Notes: generated by a model not told the origin, from the letters alone. Counted from the first letter of the stretch, positions 41,445-52,766 are shown. The stretch is DNA of 64,000 bases from Notospermus geniculatus (GCA_002633025.1 NMRB01000118.1:256412-320411), one strand, 5' to 3'. Numbers and translations: made by a program.

Positions 41445-42960
41445 GAGTCAGCGTATTACTATGTAAGAATATTCTCCAGAAACTCATTTCGACACAGGTT
41501 AGGAATGCATAGTAGAGGTCTAAAATACAATTTAGCCACAACAAAGCTCAGTCTACCGCGGAAACTGGAAACAACGCTCAACAGAGCCAGGTCAGATCTC
41601 CTCTTTCGTGCCCACTATTGTCTCATTTGTTTGCCATCTTCCTGATCCATTTTATCGATGGGGGTTCAGATTTCAGTCTAATATCCATGTTATGCTCGAT
41701 TGTCCATTTCTGATTGACACGAAACGCATCCTTTTGCAAGACATACAGTGCATTCCTCAGCGCAGTTTCAGTGTAATGACTCGATCCGATCGTGTTCGTG
41801 GCCTTCTTCACGGAAACCAAAATTTACCAATTAGAAACAAATAAGTCTATTATTACTTCAACTGCCGACTTCATCCTGCCATTAATATCTTGTTTGGCTG
41901 ACAACAATTCTACCATACTCACCGTTCTCTTACATCATCGCTGCATAAGTTTATTTTGCTGCTATGCTCCTTTATTCATCTTCTTCTGATGTTTCTTTGT
42001 ACATTTACTTCTGCCTTTTCCTCATTTTGTTGCTTCCTTATTAAACTTTACTCTGTACTATTCGTAGAACTATGTGTACAACATTTCATTCGTTCATTTT
42101 TCTTTTTGGTGCCACCCTCGATATTGTTGGTATCGTACATTTAGCGTGTTCGAAAACTTACTCGCTCCTACACCAGCCTGGCACGACAGCGTTTTATTTA
42201 CCGGAAGTTCTTCAAGTCGGGCCTGTCGTGTCAGGCGCTACTAAACCCTCCCCCTGAGCTGGTTACTTCGGGAAGTATTCCAGCATGATGTCATTTCCGA
42301 ACGCAGATGCACACAGCCCTCGCATAGTGTGTACATCGGCGTTCAAAACAAATCGAACGCTGTCTTGTTAGACAGGAGTAAAGTGCCATGGCGGACAATC
42401 AGCTAATCAGAGTGCATCCGCCATGACACTTTGCTCGTGTCTAATATGACAGCGTTCTTTAATTGGCCTCCAATACGCATGTCTGAGAAAGCGCTAGTGC
42501 CTGGCCGGTGGAAGTAATCAAACACGCTAATTATCTGCGTAATTTTTGTGGTGCAAGTTCTACAATGTTTAGTTCTCTACTGTACGAGAATGTATACTGT
42601 ACTGTGCTGTACATAATTTGCATCTAATTTTCGTTCTGCAAGTTTTTACATTATTTAGTTTCATACTGCATTGTACACACATGTAATTTGCTTGAAATTT
42701 TTGTCCTGCTATTTCTGTACCATTTAGTTGTGTATACCGTATGCGTATTGTACATTATTTGCTTCTAATTTTTGTTCTGCTAGTTCATTGCCGTTTAGCT
42801 GACATGTAAGTTAATTTGTATACTGCACCTTACTAATGTGCTGCACCGTCTTCATTTATATTGCACATCACTATGCAGGGCCACTAATGCCTTGGACCTG
42901 GCCCTTTGTTATTTGTATTAGATTATATTTAATAATAAACTTCAATATAAATATATTTAT
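41445..42960 (+). pseudogene. LINE reverse transcriptase C-terminus and 3' UTR
   Basis: Coding from LSLPRKLETTLNRARSDLL through, after a shift near 41630, DPFYRWGF, IHVMLDCPFLIDTKRILL and RVRGLLHGNQN. This is the end of a LINE ORF2 with the degenerate CCHC-like knuckle: first cysteines replaced, H and final C kept in HVMLDCP. It fits I/Jockey/LOA-type elements with an RNase H-less tail. A long T-rich 3' region follows, with repeated TTTTGTTCTGC/ATTTAGTT phrases from 42540 to 42800 and an AATAAAC signal near 42930. The 5' part of the element is missing and the coding part is frameshifted. Confidence 0.6.
42356..42457. repeat. Hairpin around CCGCCATG
   Basis: GAACGCTGTC, AAAGTGCCATGGCGGA and their inverses form ~40-bp arms inside the LINE 3' region. 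Possibly a small MITE. Confidence 0.6.
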
Positions 42961-43193
42961 ATATATTTCATTTTTGAGGAACTTTATACTGGTCCTTGCC
43001 CAGCGAAGTATGGCCCCGTGAGGATCTGTACAGACCACTGTCAATGGACAAGTGGAAGAAGTGAAGTGCTTATTTTTTGAAGAAGTTGTTTACATGAACC
43101 TGGCGTAGGCTATGCACAACCCTAGGCAAGAGGAGGAAACAATGGAATAATGAGTGAGATGGGGACAAAGGCATCACATCGGTGAAAAATATA
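42961..43193. other. No gene recognised
   Basis: Nothing supported. Confidence 0.5.
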
Positions 43194-44171
43194 GAGCTCT
43201 GGAAAAAAATATTAGACCACCTCTGGTTGACTCATTCATTTTCCATTAAAATAGGTCCTACAAACTCTCCAATTGCTCTGTATCTGCTGATTTACTGTTT
43301 TGGTAAAAAATGCTGTACCTTCACCAAGATTGTATCAAACATAGAAATTGACTTCCCATAATGAAGAAACAATGGGCTGCACGAAGGACCTTGTCAAAAG
43401 TTCTGACTAAACGGAAGGACCTGAATTGCATGCATTCACTGTGTAGGCAGCAGTCCACTTCACATCGCTTCTAAGCCTGCAGCACACGTCACGATTTTCG
43501 TTGCTCGTACAGGCAATTTTCGTGGTCGGCAATTTTTGTGGTGGTTGCCGGTTTACAGCAGACGTCACCACTCAGTGGCCTCGTGTGCTGCTGATGGCCA
43601 CGCATCCCCACAACTCGCGACCACGAGCAATTTTCGTGGTGAGAAATCAAACATGTTTGATTTTCGGCAACTTGTGGCAACTCGTGGTCAGCACAGAATT
43701 TCCGTGGTGAGTGGTCGTTGCCGGTGTAAAGGGAAAGAATGTCCCCCGGAAAAACTGTCCCAGGAACAAAAGATCCTATTGTTACATTCTAATCTCTGGG
43801 GATTGGTTTTCAATAGTCATGCCGCTTATTCCATCATTCAACAATATAAGTGGACACTTTTTACAGGGGGACACTCTGTACCGTTACACCTGCCTCAGCA
43901 CACTTGGCCATTTTCGTGGCGACCACGAAAATTGCCTGTATGAGCAACGAAAGTGGTGACGTGTGCTGCAGGCTAAATTCTTCGAGCAGCATTTGTTGCA
44001 TCTTGCGGAGTTAATGCTTATAATTAGGATTGATGTCCTTTTTTTTACAAGGTAAGAAGTACACTGTAATAAAACGTGACACAAAAGAGTGAATAAGACT
44101 TTTTGTGGAGACTATTTAATGAGAAATGAGTGAAATAACAGAGGTGGTCTAATAATTTTTTTCCACGGCTG
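43194..44171. mobile_element. Non-autonomous Tc1/mariner-like element
   Basis: Inverted ends TATTAGACCACCTCTG preceded by CTGGAAAAAAA, and the inverse CAGAGGTGGTCTAATAA to CCACGGCTG, with TA on each side (43192-43193, 44172-44173). No transposase inside; 498 bp of it is a nested MITE. Confidence 0.8.
43475..43972. mobile_element. 498-bp MITE nested in the Tc1-like element
   Basis: Ends GCCTGCAGCACACGTCAC and GTGACGTGTGCTGCAGGC; the arms continue through GGCAATTTTCGTGGTCG. TAA lies on both sides (43472-43474, 43973-43975), a Harbinger-type three-base duplication. Confidence 0.9.
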
Positions 44172-44814
44172 TATATTACTACATTTTAATGGTATAACAC
44201 AATGAGAACTTAGTCAAAGTAGAAGACCAAAAATTTTCATTATACCTCACTCATGACACAGTCATGCCATTCAATTTCACTTCACAATAGGAGAAGGTTT
44301 CATAGTTCTTTTAGGCCTAAGCATTCCTGTATGTTGTATAATGGGGCTGCGCAGCATATGCTGTCATGGGGATCACCAATCTTCTCTGGGAGAGAATCGT
44401 GGGGGGGGGGGCATAATTTTTCCTCATAGGACGCTCAATGTTCTCGAGAGAATTAGTGTCTTTTCACCATCTCTTCTCCATCATCAAAAATATAAAGTGG
44501 GTTTCGACGGTCTCGAAAAATATGTTCACGCCGCATAGCGGCATTGCACGGCGTATTATCAGCAATTCAGGGAAGGATCCTCCTTGCCATGTTGACTGGC
44601 AAAACCTGCAGGGAAAGTAATGTTAGAACCGTGCTAAGGACTTAGAAGTACCCCAGAGCTATTTTAAGCTTGGAATACAACTCAGAACTGTGCTAAGCTA
44701 AGAATGGTTTTATGGAATAGGCTTGGCAAGCAATTAAGAGACAGAACGATTCTAGTGAGGTCTTGCAGCCAACTAGGCTTTAGAATGGTTTTATGGAATT
44801 GGCCCCTGGACTTT
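44172..44814. other. No gene recognised
   Basis: A G-run at about 44400-44411. Internal near-repeats of GAATGGTTTTATGGAAT at about 44702 and 44782. Nothing coding. Confidence 0.5.
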
Positions 44815-46260
44815 TCCATGCGCTGAGGCACCCAACCATGTAAATGACGGATTAACAACTGTTCCACAGGGTGATGTTTTTACAGAGCAGCCAGCATTCG
44901 CCATATACTTCTTGTACGTTTCAGTTGCTTTGGGTTCATCCTTCCCTACCATGATTGATAGCTGAAACATTTTCTAAGATCCTTGCAATCTGTCAATACA
45001 GACTTTACAAATTTTTCATCACACACCTTTCGTTTGCAGATTAATGAAAAATTGCTAGCAATGAGTCTGTTTGCCCTGCTCCCCTTCCATAATGAACTGG
45101 CCAACTGTCGAGATTCTAACTTCCGTGCATCATCTAAATCAAAATGGAGAAGTCTATGACCTTTCCTGTCATCATCTGTCAAGTTGAATTCATCTAAGTT
45201 TACTTCGGGAGCAACCTCCTGTGGGAGATACGGACACTGCTGGGGTAAGTACGGAGCAATGTCATCGCTGACACTGTATCACATAGTAATTTCCCTCCGA
45301 CAAGGCAAATTGACGGGAAAGCCTCGAACCTACCATGTTCTAAAACCCATTCTAGTAGGGACAAAGTCAGTCTGGCTTGTGTTTAGATTTTGACAAATAC
45401 CCAATTTAGGGTTGAACTTCTTTAATTTAGCAATGAGATTTACACTTTCGTCGTGTTTTTCTGTTTGGGGTTCACGGGCTTCATAGTGAGTACATTTAAT
45501 ACCACATAAATTCTTAGAACTCATATACGACTGCTTTATTACACTGTAGCCCATAATGTGCTCTGGTGTAATGCCAGCTGTTCTGGGTGTGTGCCATTGA
45601 TGTGGATTATCAGTACTTGTACCTGCCACTGGAAATTCCTTAATTTTCATGATGATGACATGATTGATTGCATAGAGAAATCCCACAATGTGGTTGCACA
45701 ACCCGGCAACCCCTGCTGCCCGTGAACATTTGGCATTTCGCACAGTTCCATCGCTTGATAATGCAATAGTCATGGATGGAATGGGGATTCACTTTTGTTC
45801 TAAAGCTAAAGACACGTAGATGCGGTTCGTGCTCCGGTGCGGCAACGGTTGGGGTGTTCTTAATGTCGGCTGAGCCGACTGAATGACGAGTCGAGCAGCA
45901 TTGGGTCAGTCAACTTTAAAAACACCCTACCGTTGCCGCACCGGAACACGAACACGAACCGCGTCTTTAGCTTTAGCGACATGTAACACTTTCCCTTCAG
46001 AAAAATATCTTTACCTTTTTCGACAGCTTTGATGCGCACATGATTTTCGAAAAAGAAGCCGTAACCCTTTTCTAGTGGTTTTTCGACATATACAGACTGT
46101 TTTCCTGACTTCATTACGTGTTGTATAATAGAGTGATGACCAAACGTTTTTGGCAACAATTTTGTGTCCCTGGACCATCCAGTGGCAGTGGTTACATCGC
46201 AAAAGTTTGTCTGATTTCCTCCGGTTGTTGTTGTCTGACAGCTTCACGGAGGGTAGGTAG
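44815..46260 (-). pseudogene. SWIM zinc finger plus YqaJ-like exonuclease, broken
   Basis: Ordered minus-strand pieces. About 46250: KLPTLREAVRQQQPEEIRQT. 46120-45980: QSVYVEKPLEKGYGFFFENH, then GKCYMS. A 177-bp MITE interrupts. 45773-45400: SSDGTVRNAKCSRAAGVAGL, CNHIVGFLYA (SWIM zinc site, C-x-C...C-x-H type, one Cys replaced), HQWHTPRTAGITPEHIM. 45182-44946: RANRLIASNFSLICKRK, the start of the YqaJ/lambda-exonuclease-like fold. 44940-44815: MVGKDEPKATETYKKYM, VNPSFTWLGASAHG, where the catalytic Asp of the usual SPDG is replaced. The family joins SWIM to a RecB/YqaJ nuclease and is carried by animal DNA transposons such as ISL2EU. Frameshifts, the MITE and truncation at 44815 inactivate it. 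Confidence 0.8.
45800..45976. mobile_element. 177-bp hairpin MITE in the SWIM-YqaJ gene
   Basis: Ends CTAAAGCTAAAGACACG and CGCGTCTTTAGCTTTAG; inner arms around GGTGCGGCAACGGT. SWIM coding stops at one edge and resumes at the other. No clear target duplication. Confidence 0.9.
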
Positions 46261-46568
46261 CTTTTTTCTTCCTAACGTGACATTTCCCTGGATGAGGATC
46301 CACTATCACATTGTTCTGTTCGCTTGACAGGCATACCCTAGAACAAAGACAATGATCATTATGCTTGACAGAACATAAAAGGAGACATTCGTCGTTGACA
46401 CAGTGACAGCAGTTGGAAATAGTATGTATATAGGATGCAGGAAAATGACCCTAGGAAAATAAAGGATGAAATCGGAGTTGGTCTAGGACAACTGAAATTG
46501 CACAATAGCCAGACAATGCTAAGATTGACAACTCACTTATTTCCCAATACCGCCTTCGTGCCAGTTGC
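46261..46568. other. No gene recognised
   Basis: Nothing supported. Confidence 0.4.
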
Positions 46569-46978
46569 CTTGTATCTAAGGGTAGTATGTAAACATTGAA
46601 ACGTTTCAAAAGAAACGAGCCAAATGAAACGACCCAAAACACATGCTAAATCTGAAGTTGCATGGCAGAAACGGTGTAATTTTGTTATTTCCAGTTCATT
46701 TTTGGCACTTCCGTGGCATAAAAGCATTTGTGGCGTCCCTCCTGGGTTGACACAATATAAAGAGTAACCTAGCCCGGAGGGCAGAGATACAAGCAAGACA
46801 GGTGTAGACATGAAATGACTTGTATCTAAGGGTAGTATGCAAACATTGAAACGTTTCAAAAGAAACGAGCCAAATGAAACGACCCAAAAAAACATGCTAA
46901 ATCTGAAGTTGCATGGCAGAAACGGTGTAATTTTGTTATTTCCAGTTCATTTTTGGCACTTCCGTGGCATAAAAGCAT
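46569..46978. repeat. 160-bp direct duplication with a 90-bp spacer
   Basis: 46569-46728 and 46819-46978 are almost identical (CTTGTATCTAAGGGTAGTAT to CATAAAAGCATT). Confidence 0.95.
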
Positions 46979-47119
46979 TAAAATCTCTCAAAACACACGT
47001 CTCCCGTTCAAAACACACGTGTTGTTTTTGTTTACATGACACCATGCTTCCCATTCATTCATGGATTGGTGGATGGCATGACAAACAGGCAGCCAGAGAG
47101 ACTAGCAGCTAGTGAATTT
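46979..47119. other. No gene recognised
   Basis: Nothing supported. Confidence 0.4.
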
Positions 47120-47990
47120 ACCCAGCTGATCCGAAGACAGTAGCCCTTAAAGTTGCATCAACTTTCTTATACGTTCTCCTCCACAGCTGCTCAGGCATCT
47201 CCTTCGATTTATCCAGGAAATTTGCAATTAATTTCTGCTTTGCTGCGTCTTGCCAATTTTTTTTGAACCGTTTGTGCACCGGTCCCTCATTTCCTCACCA
47301 GTGTACACAGCAAAATATATTGCACTTTCAAAAAAGCAAACTCTTCCCGCCCCTTAGAAATTTCCATTGCATTAGATATCAGGTTGGGAAGCAGGACAGC
47401 AGGGTTTTCATCAAAAATGGCTTGATCGTTGTAGCATCCTAAACGTACTTTTCTTTTCTTTGGGCCCACTTGCACACTGTCTCCTGTGTTGTACGACACC
47501 CGCTTTACCTAAGTTTTTACAGACGCTAGGTTTATCTGCAATCCAGATGTCACTTAAATCATTCACATTTATTATAGGTGCAGCTGCATCTTCGCCTTCC
47601 ACTGGATTTTCATCAATGTCAATGATGTTTTCGAGAATGATGTCCCGGTGTGGTATTTCATCAACTTCCAAACCACTTTGATCAGCAAGGATATCATGCG
47701 AAACTTCTTGTACCCCCAGCACCGGCATTATAATTTCAGCATTATTATGGACCTGTACTAGGAAGACGTCAGCACCAGCAACCTGAAGAATTTGTACCGG
47801 TACCTGCTGTTGCATTTCAGGTTGCTGATTTTTTGAGAGCTGACCACTGTTCATTTTGTGGATCATTTCAGCATTTTGATCCTCAATCTTTTTTAACCGT
47901 ACAGGTATTTCTTCCTGAAGAGGACAATGCGGACAACATAATTGCCGCTTCCAGCGTCGTCTGCGATGACTAAATTTCCCCTAACATATT
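47120..47990 (-). pseudogene. Unassigned protein between YqaJ and DDE transposase remnants
   Basis: Minus-strand pieces. 47866-47500 is a Gln/Val-rich then acidic region (MQQQVPVQILQVAGADVFLV, ENIIDIDENPVEGEDAAAP) ending in a basic GPKEKKS. After a shift, KKRKVRLGCYNDQAIFDENP and VLLPNLISNAMEISKGREEF. After another, KKNWQDAAKQKLIANFLDKS and MPEQLWRRTYKKVDATLRA. The transition from an acidic region to a compact helical C-terminus could suit a regulatory or DNA-binding (BEN-like) factor, but no family is recognised with confidence. It lies on the same strand between two parts of a likely ISL2EU element and may be its accessory ORF, or host sequence trapped between them. Confidence 0.35.
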
Positions 47991-48224
47991 CATCCACCTA
48001 AAACGTAAAGAAAGGAAATGATTTACCGTGATGTAAAGTGTTTCATGTGATTTTCGTATGCATTTTCCCGCTCTTTTCTAACATTTTAGTGATATCACAG
48101 AGAACAATTACAGTATATATACCACCTGTGAGGCCGTGTAGGAAAACCCATCATATCTCGCACTTGAGGAAAGTGTTAATAGCCTTGGTGAACCCGCACA
48201 TTTCAATAGCTGATACACTTCATA
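47991..48224. other. No gene recognised
   Basis: Nothing supported. Confidence 0.4.
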
Positions 48225-48500
48225 TATCAGGTAAACAGTAGCATATCAATGCACAGACAATCCAACAGCCCTTGTTGAGCGATATCCGAGAGGTTTTCCT
48301 ACACTGCCCACCCCAACCATTGGAAATGAATGAAATAAAGCCTTGAGGAGAGTTATGCTGATCAAGTATTTGAATGTGTTGTGGCTTTTGTAGTTGGAAT
48401 AAGATTGTGCTCTAGCACGGAGGTCACTTGGTCTTTCACAGAAGACCACAACACAATCAAGAATTGATGCACGGTTTTTGTAAAAATCCATGAATGACAT
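48225..48500 (-). pseudogene. DDE_4-type transposase core fragment (THAP/ISL2EU-like)
   Basis: Minus strand: SILDCVVVFCERPSDLRARA, QSYSNYKSHNTFKYLISIT, then after a shift a PQG-ISFISNGWGG-like stretch. This is the first catalytic region of the DDE_4 superfamily: IxDCxEVFxERPSDLxxRAQxxSxYKxHNTxKxLIGITP, with the first Asp present. It is found in THAP-associated transposases and ISL2EU elements. The later Asp and Glu are lost. It has the same orientation as the SWIM-YqaJ remnant 2 kb downstream; ISL2EU elements are described as carrying both a transposase and a YqaJ nuclease, so they are probably parts of one element. Confidence 0.75.
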
Positions 48501-48949
48501 ACTGTAGATAACGAGACTGACAAATTCTTAGAAATGTCACAAGAACTGTTCGAACCTCATAATCCGGTACATCGCTGACAGGAATATCAGGGGCCATATT
48601 CATAAAACCCTGCTAAACTAGCAGCCAACTAAGCCTTAGCAGGCTGCCAAATGCCCAGTTGCCTGCTCCATAGTTTCCTGCTATTTTCACATTCACAAAA
48701 CCCTGCTAGGGACACTGCCAGGTAGTTGTCAACTAGGACTAGTTGGTTGTTAACATAGCAGTTGGCCGTGTCCCAAACCACAAGTAACAACATGCGTCAG
48801 TTTAACTTTCAATAGGGATGGCATGGATTAACATTGTGGCATCTGTCCACAATGTTAACCCATTTCCCCTTATGGTCACATATCACTTTGAACGTTTATG
48901 GAGTGATAATTTTTCCTGTTGACAAAGTCAGCCTCATTATGAGGTGAAA

Positions 48950-49398
48950 TAATTATCCAAATATGTGTTCCATCAACACAACTATAACACCTGGAAAGTT
49001 CCTGATCCTATGGAATCCATCTTTAATTACATCAACTTGCCCTTGTTCAGGCAATAACAAAGTTGTTAACTTTCCCAGATAGTGCTGAAACTCTGTTGAC
49101 AACTCGGCATGATGTTGACTTGTGAGACTTGTATGGGGTCGCCAAGAACCATTTGAAATGTTCCTCTTGCGCAATACATGTACTATAATGCAATCAGCAC
49201 CTGCTGATACGGAAATAGTGCATGATTATGTCTCGCTGGATGATCCCTTGATCCCATGATCCCTTCCCGTGAAAATCGATATCTCTTGATCAATTCATCA
49301 TCAGTACAAATATCAAGTGGATTACGCCTGTCTCTGAGTACTCTTTCCATCCTCATTGCACGATGCAACTCTGCCAGTTCAAGAATTCGTCTAGGCAA
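48950..49398 (-). pseudogene. Harbinger (HARBI1-like) transposase remnant
   Basis: The first block (49398-49183), MERVLRDRRNPLDICTDDEL then IKRYRFSREGIM and a HNHALFPYQQVLIAL segment, matches the N-terminal region of HARBI1-like transposases. The second block (49174-48953), LPEQGQVDVIKDGFHRIRNF then PGVI, continues into a GCVDGTHI-type motif only in a neighbouring frame, so the first catalytic Asp lies after a frameshift. The remaining DDE core is absent. A deletion between the two blocks removes the helix-turn-helix and cysteine portions. It lies inside its own terminal inverted repeats, showing how this 1.5-kb derivative formed by internal deletion. Confidence 0.8.
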
Positions 49399-49438
49399 AC
49401 ATACAAAATGAAGGATATAGTTGCCAACTAGTGACTTA

Positions 49439-49965
49439 AGGCGGTCTCACACGAGCGTTTTATCCGGCGTTTAGGCCGTGCGCCTAGGGGCGTTTATGAA
49501 ACGCCGAAATGAGCGCAGGGTTGACGCACTGCCTGCGCCAACTCTGCGTTTCTAAACGCAGACCTCTGGGTGAACGCATTGGTTTTCAACATGTCCAAAA
49601 CTTTTTCGAAAACGCAGAGGAGTGCGTCTATTGACGCAAACGCTGCGTTTAAGAACGCATGAAAACGCATGAGAACGCACGAGAACGCATGAAAACGCAT
49701 GAGAACGCATAAAAACGCAGCGTTTGTAAACGCACTGCGCGTTTACAAACGCCTACTTTGCGTTAATTTATCGCATTCTCTGCGTCAAAGAGAAGAGACG
49801 CTACGTACCGGAAGTCGTCAAAACGCACGAAAACGCAGGGCCTGCGTTTTGAAAAAGGCAGGACGTGCGTTCACACGGCGTCAACTATGCGCTAAATAGT
49901 GCGCTTGTCGGCGTTTTCAAAACGCGCTAGTTGACGCCGTACTCGGCGCTCGTGTGAGACGGCCT
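49439..49965. mobile_element. 527-bp MITE nested in the Harbinger element
   Basis: Ends AGGCGGTCTCACACGAGCG and CGCTCGTGTGAGACGGCCT with TTA on both sides (49436-49438, 49966-49968). The interior is dominated by the word AACGCA, including a run of GAAAACGCAT/GAGAACGCA units at about 49655-49720. Confidence 0.95.
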
Positions 49966-50146
49966 TTAGAGGTACCCAAGATCACCTCTAAAGTTAGCGG
50001 GTAACATAGCAGTCAACTAAGCTTAGCGGTATTTTATGAATAACGATTAGTATCCAACTAGGGTTAGTTGGCAGCTGAGGCTCAAAATAGTTGCCAACTA
50101 GGCTTAGCAGGGTTTTATGAATATGGCCCCAGGATAATAATTCCTT

Positions 50147-50640
50147 TCAGCATACAGAATCACCTCTGCCACAGCCTTTGCTACGCACATAGGGCCACTG
50201 CCCCCCCCCCTCCAGGTGATTGAGGGCAATGCATCTGCCAAGATGAAAAATATTTCTGCTGTCTTAGAGCAGTCCCATCATGTAAGAGCAGTCCCATCAT
50301 GTATGAAAGTCTTTGAATCATCTCCACACATCAAGTTGCTGTTCACAACATCTCTCATTGCCAGCATGAAATATTCCTTCCTTGGACCTCCTTCATCTTG
50401 TGCGGGTTCACCCAAGAACTGCACGCGTATTGGCCTGACAATATTAGCATCGCTCCACCTTTGCAAGTACCGAAGTGCTGTCCCCTAGCAATTTCTACGG
50501 CCAGTCTTGATGTCATGGAATTCATTGTAGTTCTGGTCTTCAGTAGTGAGGTTAAGTTTGAGTTCTGCATGCTTTTTGACTATGGCAGCGAGAGTGAAAT
50601 CTCATCATCCACAGAAATTCTGAATACAAAATTTGAACTG
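50147..50640 (-). pseudogene. HECT-domain E3 ubiquitin ligase-like fragment
   Basis: The minus frame contains ALRYLQRWSDANIVRPIRVQ, FLGEPAQDEGGPRKEYFML and NLMCGDDSKTFIHDGTALT, then SKTAEIFFILADALPSI. This is the N-terminal lobe of a HECT domain (IxVxFxGE-AxDxGGPxREFF), of the short HECT-like type amplified in marine invertebrates. A frameshift near 50480 separates VEIARG from it. The catalytic cysteine lies in the C-lobe, which is absent because the Harbinger element at 48591-50129 starts 18 bases downstream. HECT ligases pass ubiquitin through that cysteine. The visible break and shift suggest a pseudogene, though introns upstream of 50640 are possible. Confidence 0.75.
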
Positions 50641-51833
50641 AAATAATATTGTACATAAAAACACTTCATCATATTTTAACAGGGTAAAACCAATACCAGA
50701 GACATGAAAGACAGTGTTCTCTAGTTTCATACGCATTTCAATTATTTCAAGTGAAGCCAAAGTGTCATTCAGTGGCGTCAATTAAAAAAAATATATATTT
50801 GACAAATATTTCAAAGTTTAGGTCTGAAATGGCTATGTCAGTCACAACTTGCCCTGTGTTACATGTACATCTACCGATACTAGGATGATTGATTGGAAGG
50901 GGCCAACAAAAAACTTACCGACGGGGTGGTGGTCTCCTAATAACAGCTTGGGTCGGTGTGATGGGCTGCAGGTCTGGCAATTCATCGTTGTCGTGTTGAT
51001 CATCAGTATCAATTAGGTTGAGGTATTGCAGCCTGCCATGACTCTCTCAGACGCGCGTTTTCTTTTTCCAACATTTTGTGTTCATGTTGTAGGGCTTCGA
51101 TCTTGCCTTTGTTTGAGATCATGAACTGATGGTGAAGACTGGTACAAGAACACGTCATCATTCCTATCACTCTTAGAATCAGATTCAGATGAACTCTGAA
51201 AATAAAGTGCCGGTACATAACTAACCAGAAGACTAACAATGTTTAACAATGTTTTTTGTTTAACAATTTTTTGTGAGGCCTGCACTGCAAAAACCAAACT
51301 CGACCTTCAGAGACAAATCTAGCCTATGATCAAGTCTGGATTTTTCATAGCGAGTGCTCCCCACATCAATCTTGAGAGGCTTGTCCTGGGCCTAATGACA
51401 GAATAGTGTTGTACTAACAATTGTATGCCAGTGTGTTTCCTGAAGGTTATGGATCCTTTAATCTTAAATTATGGGATGAGCACATTACAGTAATTAATCT
51501 GTGATGATGGGAACTAACAACTACATGCACATTGTGGGCCTGTCGTTGTATTGTCAAAAGTCTGCACTGGTTGGAATGTGCAAATACAATACATGCGATG
51601 AGACAATAAATTTCATCAAAATTTCACACTTTATTATTGTATTCGGATGATACCAAGATTCAGTAGGGTTCTGTGTTATATGCATATCTGTGTTCTGTGT
51701 TATATGCATATGATGATGGTTGTTACAACGATCATTGAGGTCATTTGGTTGAGTGCCCCAAAATACGAGAAATAAAGCATTGTCGATATCTTTTCAAGGT
51801 ACATTGTATCTGAGCATGAGCACTCCAGGGTAG
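50641..51833. other. No clear gene; one coiled-coil-like fragment
   Basis: The minus frame at 51170-51020 reads MISNKGKIEALQHEHKMLEK then ENARLRESW, with leucine-type heptads. It is too short to assign and could be an upstream exon of the HECT-like gene. Nothing else supported. Confidence 0.35.
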
Positions 51834-52766
51834 CAGTCAGGAACAATCGCTCGATCGCCAGTTGCCATCCAATCGAACTGCGTCGGTCAATTGAACAACT
51901 GGGTGTAAATATGGCGTCGGCCAATTGGCCGAAAATCGACCGATCGAGGGGCGGTACTTTCAACACTGTCAAAAAAAAACGGCCCTGCGCATTTAATCAC
52001 GTATTTGCGCATCTTCAAATTACAACTGCAGAGACGAGAAAGATAAAAGGTACCTGTCACAAAAATCCTGATTTGATCACAAGTCGCCTTCCTATGCCAA
52101 TATCCATCGGAAGTGAAGGGTATTCATATCCCAATGAACAAACCCATATGGGCCCCACATATAGTTGAAGATATGGGCCCCATGCTCGGGGCCCCATGTG
52201 GGCATGCACCCCCGGATGCACGCAAGAAAAATACGGGGCCCATTTTTTGCCCAGATACATATGGGGCCCAGCTGGGAGCCATACTACCATATGGGCCCCA
52301 CATATAAATATGGGGCCCATATTTTTCTTGGGTGCATCAGGGGGTGCATGCCCACATGGGGCCCATATCTTCAACTATATGTGGGGCCCATATGGGCTTG
52401 TTCATTGGGATATGAATATCCTTAAATTCCGATGGATATTGGCATAGGAAGGCGACTTATGATCAAATCAGGATTTTTGTGACAGGTACCTTTTATCTTT
52501 CTCGTCTCTGCAGTTGTAATTTGAGGATGCGCAAATACGTGATTAAATGCGCAGGACCGTTTTTTTGCAGTGTTGAAAGTACCGCCCCTCGATCGGACGA
52601 TTTTCGGCCAATTGGCCGACGCTATATTTAAACGCTGTTGTTCAATTGACCGACGCAGTTAGATTGGCGGCAACTGGCGATCGGTAGATTGAAATGCGCG
52701 CCATTCCTTCGAGCTGCGCAGTTCAATTGACCGATAACTGGCGATCGGGCGAAAATTCCTGACTGA
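51834..52766. mobile_element. 933-bp near-perfect foldback element
   Basis: Ends CAGTCAGGAA and TTCCTGACTG. The arms match for over 400 bp (GGCCAATTGGCCGA, GATAAAAGGTACCTGTCACA), with the centre near 52290. The inner region is built from nested palindromes of ATATGGGGCCCATAT type. The right arm has an extra ~70 bp. Non-coding. Confidence 0.9.

Larger units (their letters stand above)
48591..50129. mobile_element. 1.54-kb Harbinger-type element with CAG target duplication
   Basis: Ends GGGCCATATTCATAAAACCC and its inverse; the subterminal arms repeat CTAGTTGGCAACT/AGTTGCCAACTAG. CAG flanks it exactly (48588-48590, 50130-50132). It contains Harbinger transposase remnants on the minus strand and a nested MITE. 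It is inserted next to or within HECT coding sequence. Confidence 0.9.

Noticed and set aside
43501-43959. Overlapping plus-strand ORFs of 69-135 codons
   Set aside because: All fall within the TAA-flanked MITE and reflect its inverted repeats.
44398-44411. Poly-G runs here and at 12162, 33602, 41334, 58267 as G-quadruplex motifs
   Set aside because: Single homopolymer runs, some next to N; sequencing or slippage effects are as likely.
52057-52447. Several ORFs rich in Gly-Pro-His-Met across the 52.2-kb palindrome
   Set aside because: They arise from ATATGGGGCCCATAT repeats on both strands of a foldback element.
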